From positions 46,643-110,642 of the forward strand of contig NZ_JACOPQ010000014.1 in the NCBI RefSeq assembly GCF_014287675.1: DNA of 64,000 nt. Reading direction: 5' to 3'. The position numbers were made by a program, and so were the translations under genes. Source of the DNA: Lawsonibacter faecis. Lineage in GTDB: Bacteria; Bacillota; Clostridia; Oscillospirales; Oscillospiraceae. Under the pieces are notes generated by a model. The model was given only the letters and a program-made list of their open reading frames with translations. It searched no databases and was not told the origin of the DNA. Of the stretch, positions 63,866 through 64,000 are shown one piece after another (within the stretch, counting starts at the first letter, position 1; every line of letters begins with the position of its first letter).

Positions 63866-64000
63866 TTGAAGAAAAACCTTCTTGCTCTTGCACTCAGCGG
63901 CGCGCTTCTGATGACCGCACTGGCCGGCTGCGGCGACAAGCCCGCGGGCGGCAGCCCGTCACCCAGCAAGACGCCGGACGCGTCGCCGTCCGCCAGCACC
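63866..64000 (+). CDS. Lipoprotein, probably an ABC transporter solute-binding protein (partial, runs off window)
   Basis: The visible 45 residues are a lipoprotein signal (LLALALSGALLMTALAGCG) and a Ser/Pro/Thr-rich spacer, as in sugar-binding lipoproteins of this organism. It begins with TTG, 7 bases after GTAGGGGG. Tandem LacI/cre-like operators upstream fit a carbohydrate transporter. The mature domain is outside the window, so the assignment is by signal and promoter alone. Confidence 0.65.
   Translation, partial: MKKNLLALALSGALLMTALAGCGDKPAGGSPSPSKTPDASPSAST

Overview
This window is a GC-rich chromosomal segment of an endospore-forming Clostridia. A neighbouring spoIVB and spo0A pair, SLH-domain surface proteins, near-consensus sigma-A promoters and AGGAGG ribosome binding sites all point to a Firmicute. 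The high GC and the family mix suggest an Oscillospirales gut commensal of the Flavonifractor/Lawsonibacter type. That placement is an inference, because no rRNA or marker alignment was possible.

Layout. 0-0.9 kb: a serine-recombinase fragment without its catalytic domain, next to the 3' end of a tRNA-Arg(CCG). 0.9-11.3 kb: housekeeping genes, namely a DUF6512 membrane protein, yaaA, a metallo-beta-lactamase-fold lipoprotein, a rhomboid protease, a ZIP metal transporter behind a metal-repressor-like operator, an orphan corrinoid protein with a PocR-AraC regulator, spoIVB, a decayed IS3-family transposase, spo0A with upstream 0A-like boxes, and an lrgA/lrgB pair. 11.3-23.5 kb: an SLH-bearing glycoside-hydrolase-like lipoprotein, a heterodimeric ABC exporter with a MarR regulator, a Mbeg1-like alpha/beta hydrolase, a TetR regulator divergent from a TSCPD gene, an SLC13-type permease, fetA-fetB, and a MerR regulator with its 19-bp-spacer promoter.

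23.6-33.9 kb is a complete sialic-acid utilisation locus: nanE-nanK-rpiR, then solute-binding protein, two permeases, nanA, nagB and nagA. A divergent SGNH esterase shares a perfect 20-bp palindrome with the nanE promoter. Together these would release, import and convert N-acetylneuraminate to fructose-6-phosphate. 34-39.9 kb holds a DUF624 protein, a polysaccharide deacetylase, a tandem-HTH GntR regulator and a divergent hybrid histidine kinase.

40-63.4 kb is devoted to the cell surface. It holds a roughly 3,650-residue SLH-anchored giant protein with an unusually long N-terminal extension and in-gene palindromes, a LytTR/GHKL two-component pair upstream of it, a Pro/Ala-rich surface protein whose start codon overlaps head-to-head with a second GHKL kinase, and a second LytTR regulator. 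Last comes a four-gene cassette of an MBOAT acyltransferase, a small membrane protein and two secreted proteins that each combine BspA-type leucine-rich repeats with an SGNH-like domain. This last cassette is the best candidate here for a little-described system, probably O-acylation of a surface polymer. A roughly 90-bp structured repeat occurs once after the hybrid kinase (39.9 kb) and once, inverted, after the cassette (63.5 kb). The window ends in the start of a lipoprotein gene behind two LacI/cre-type operators.
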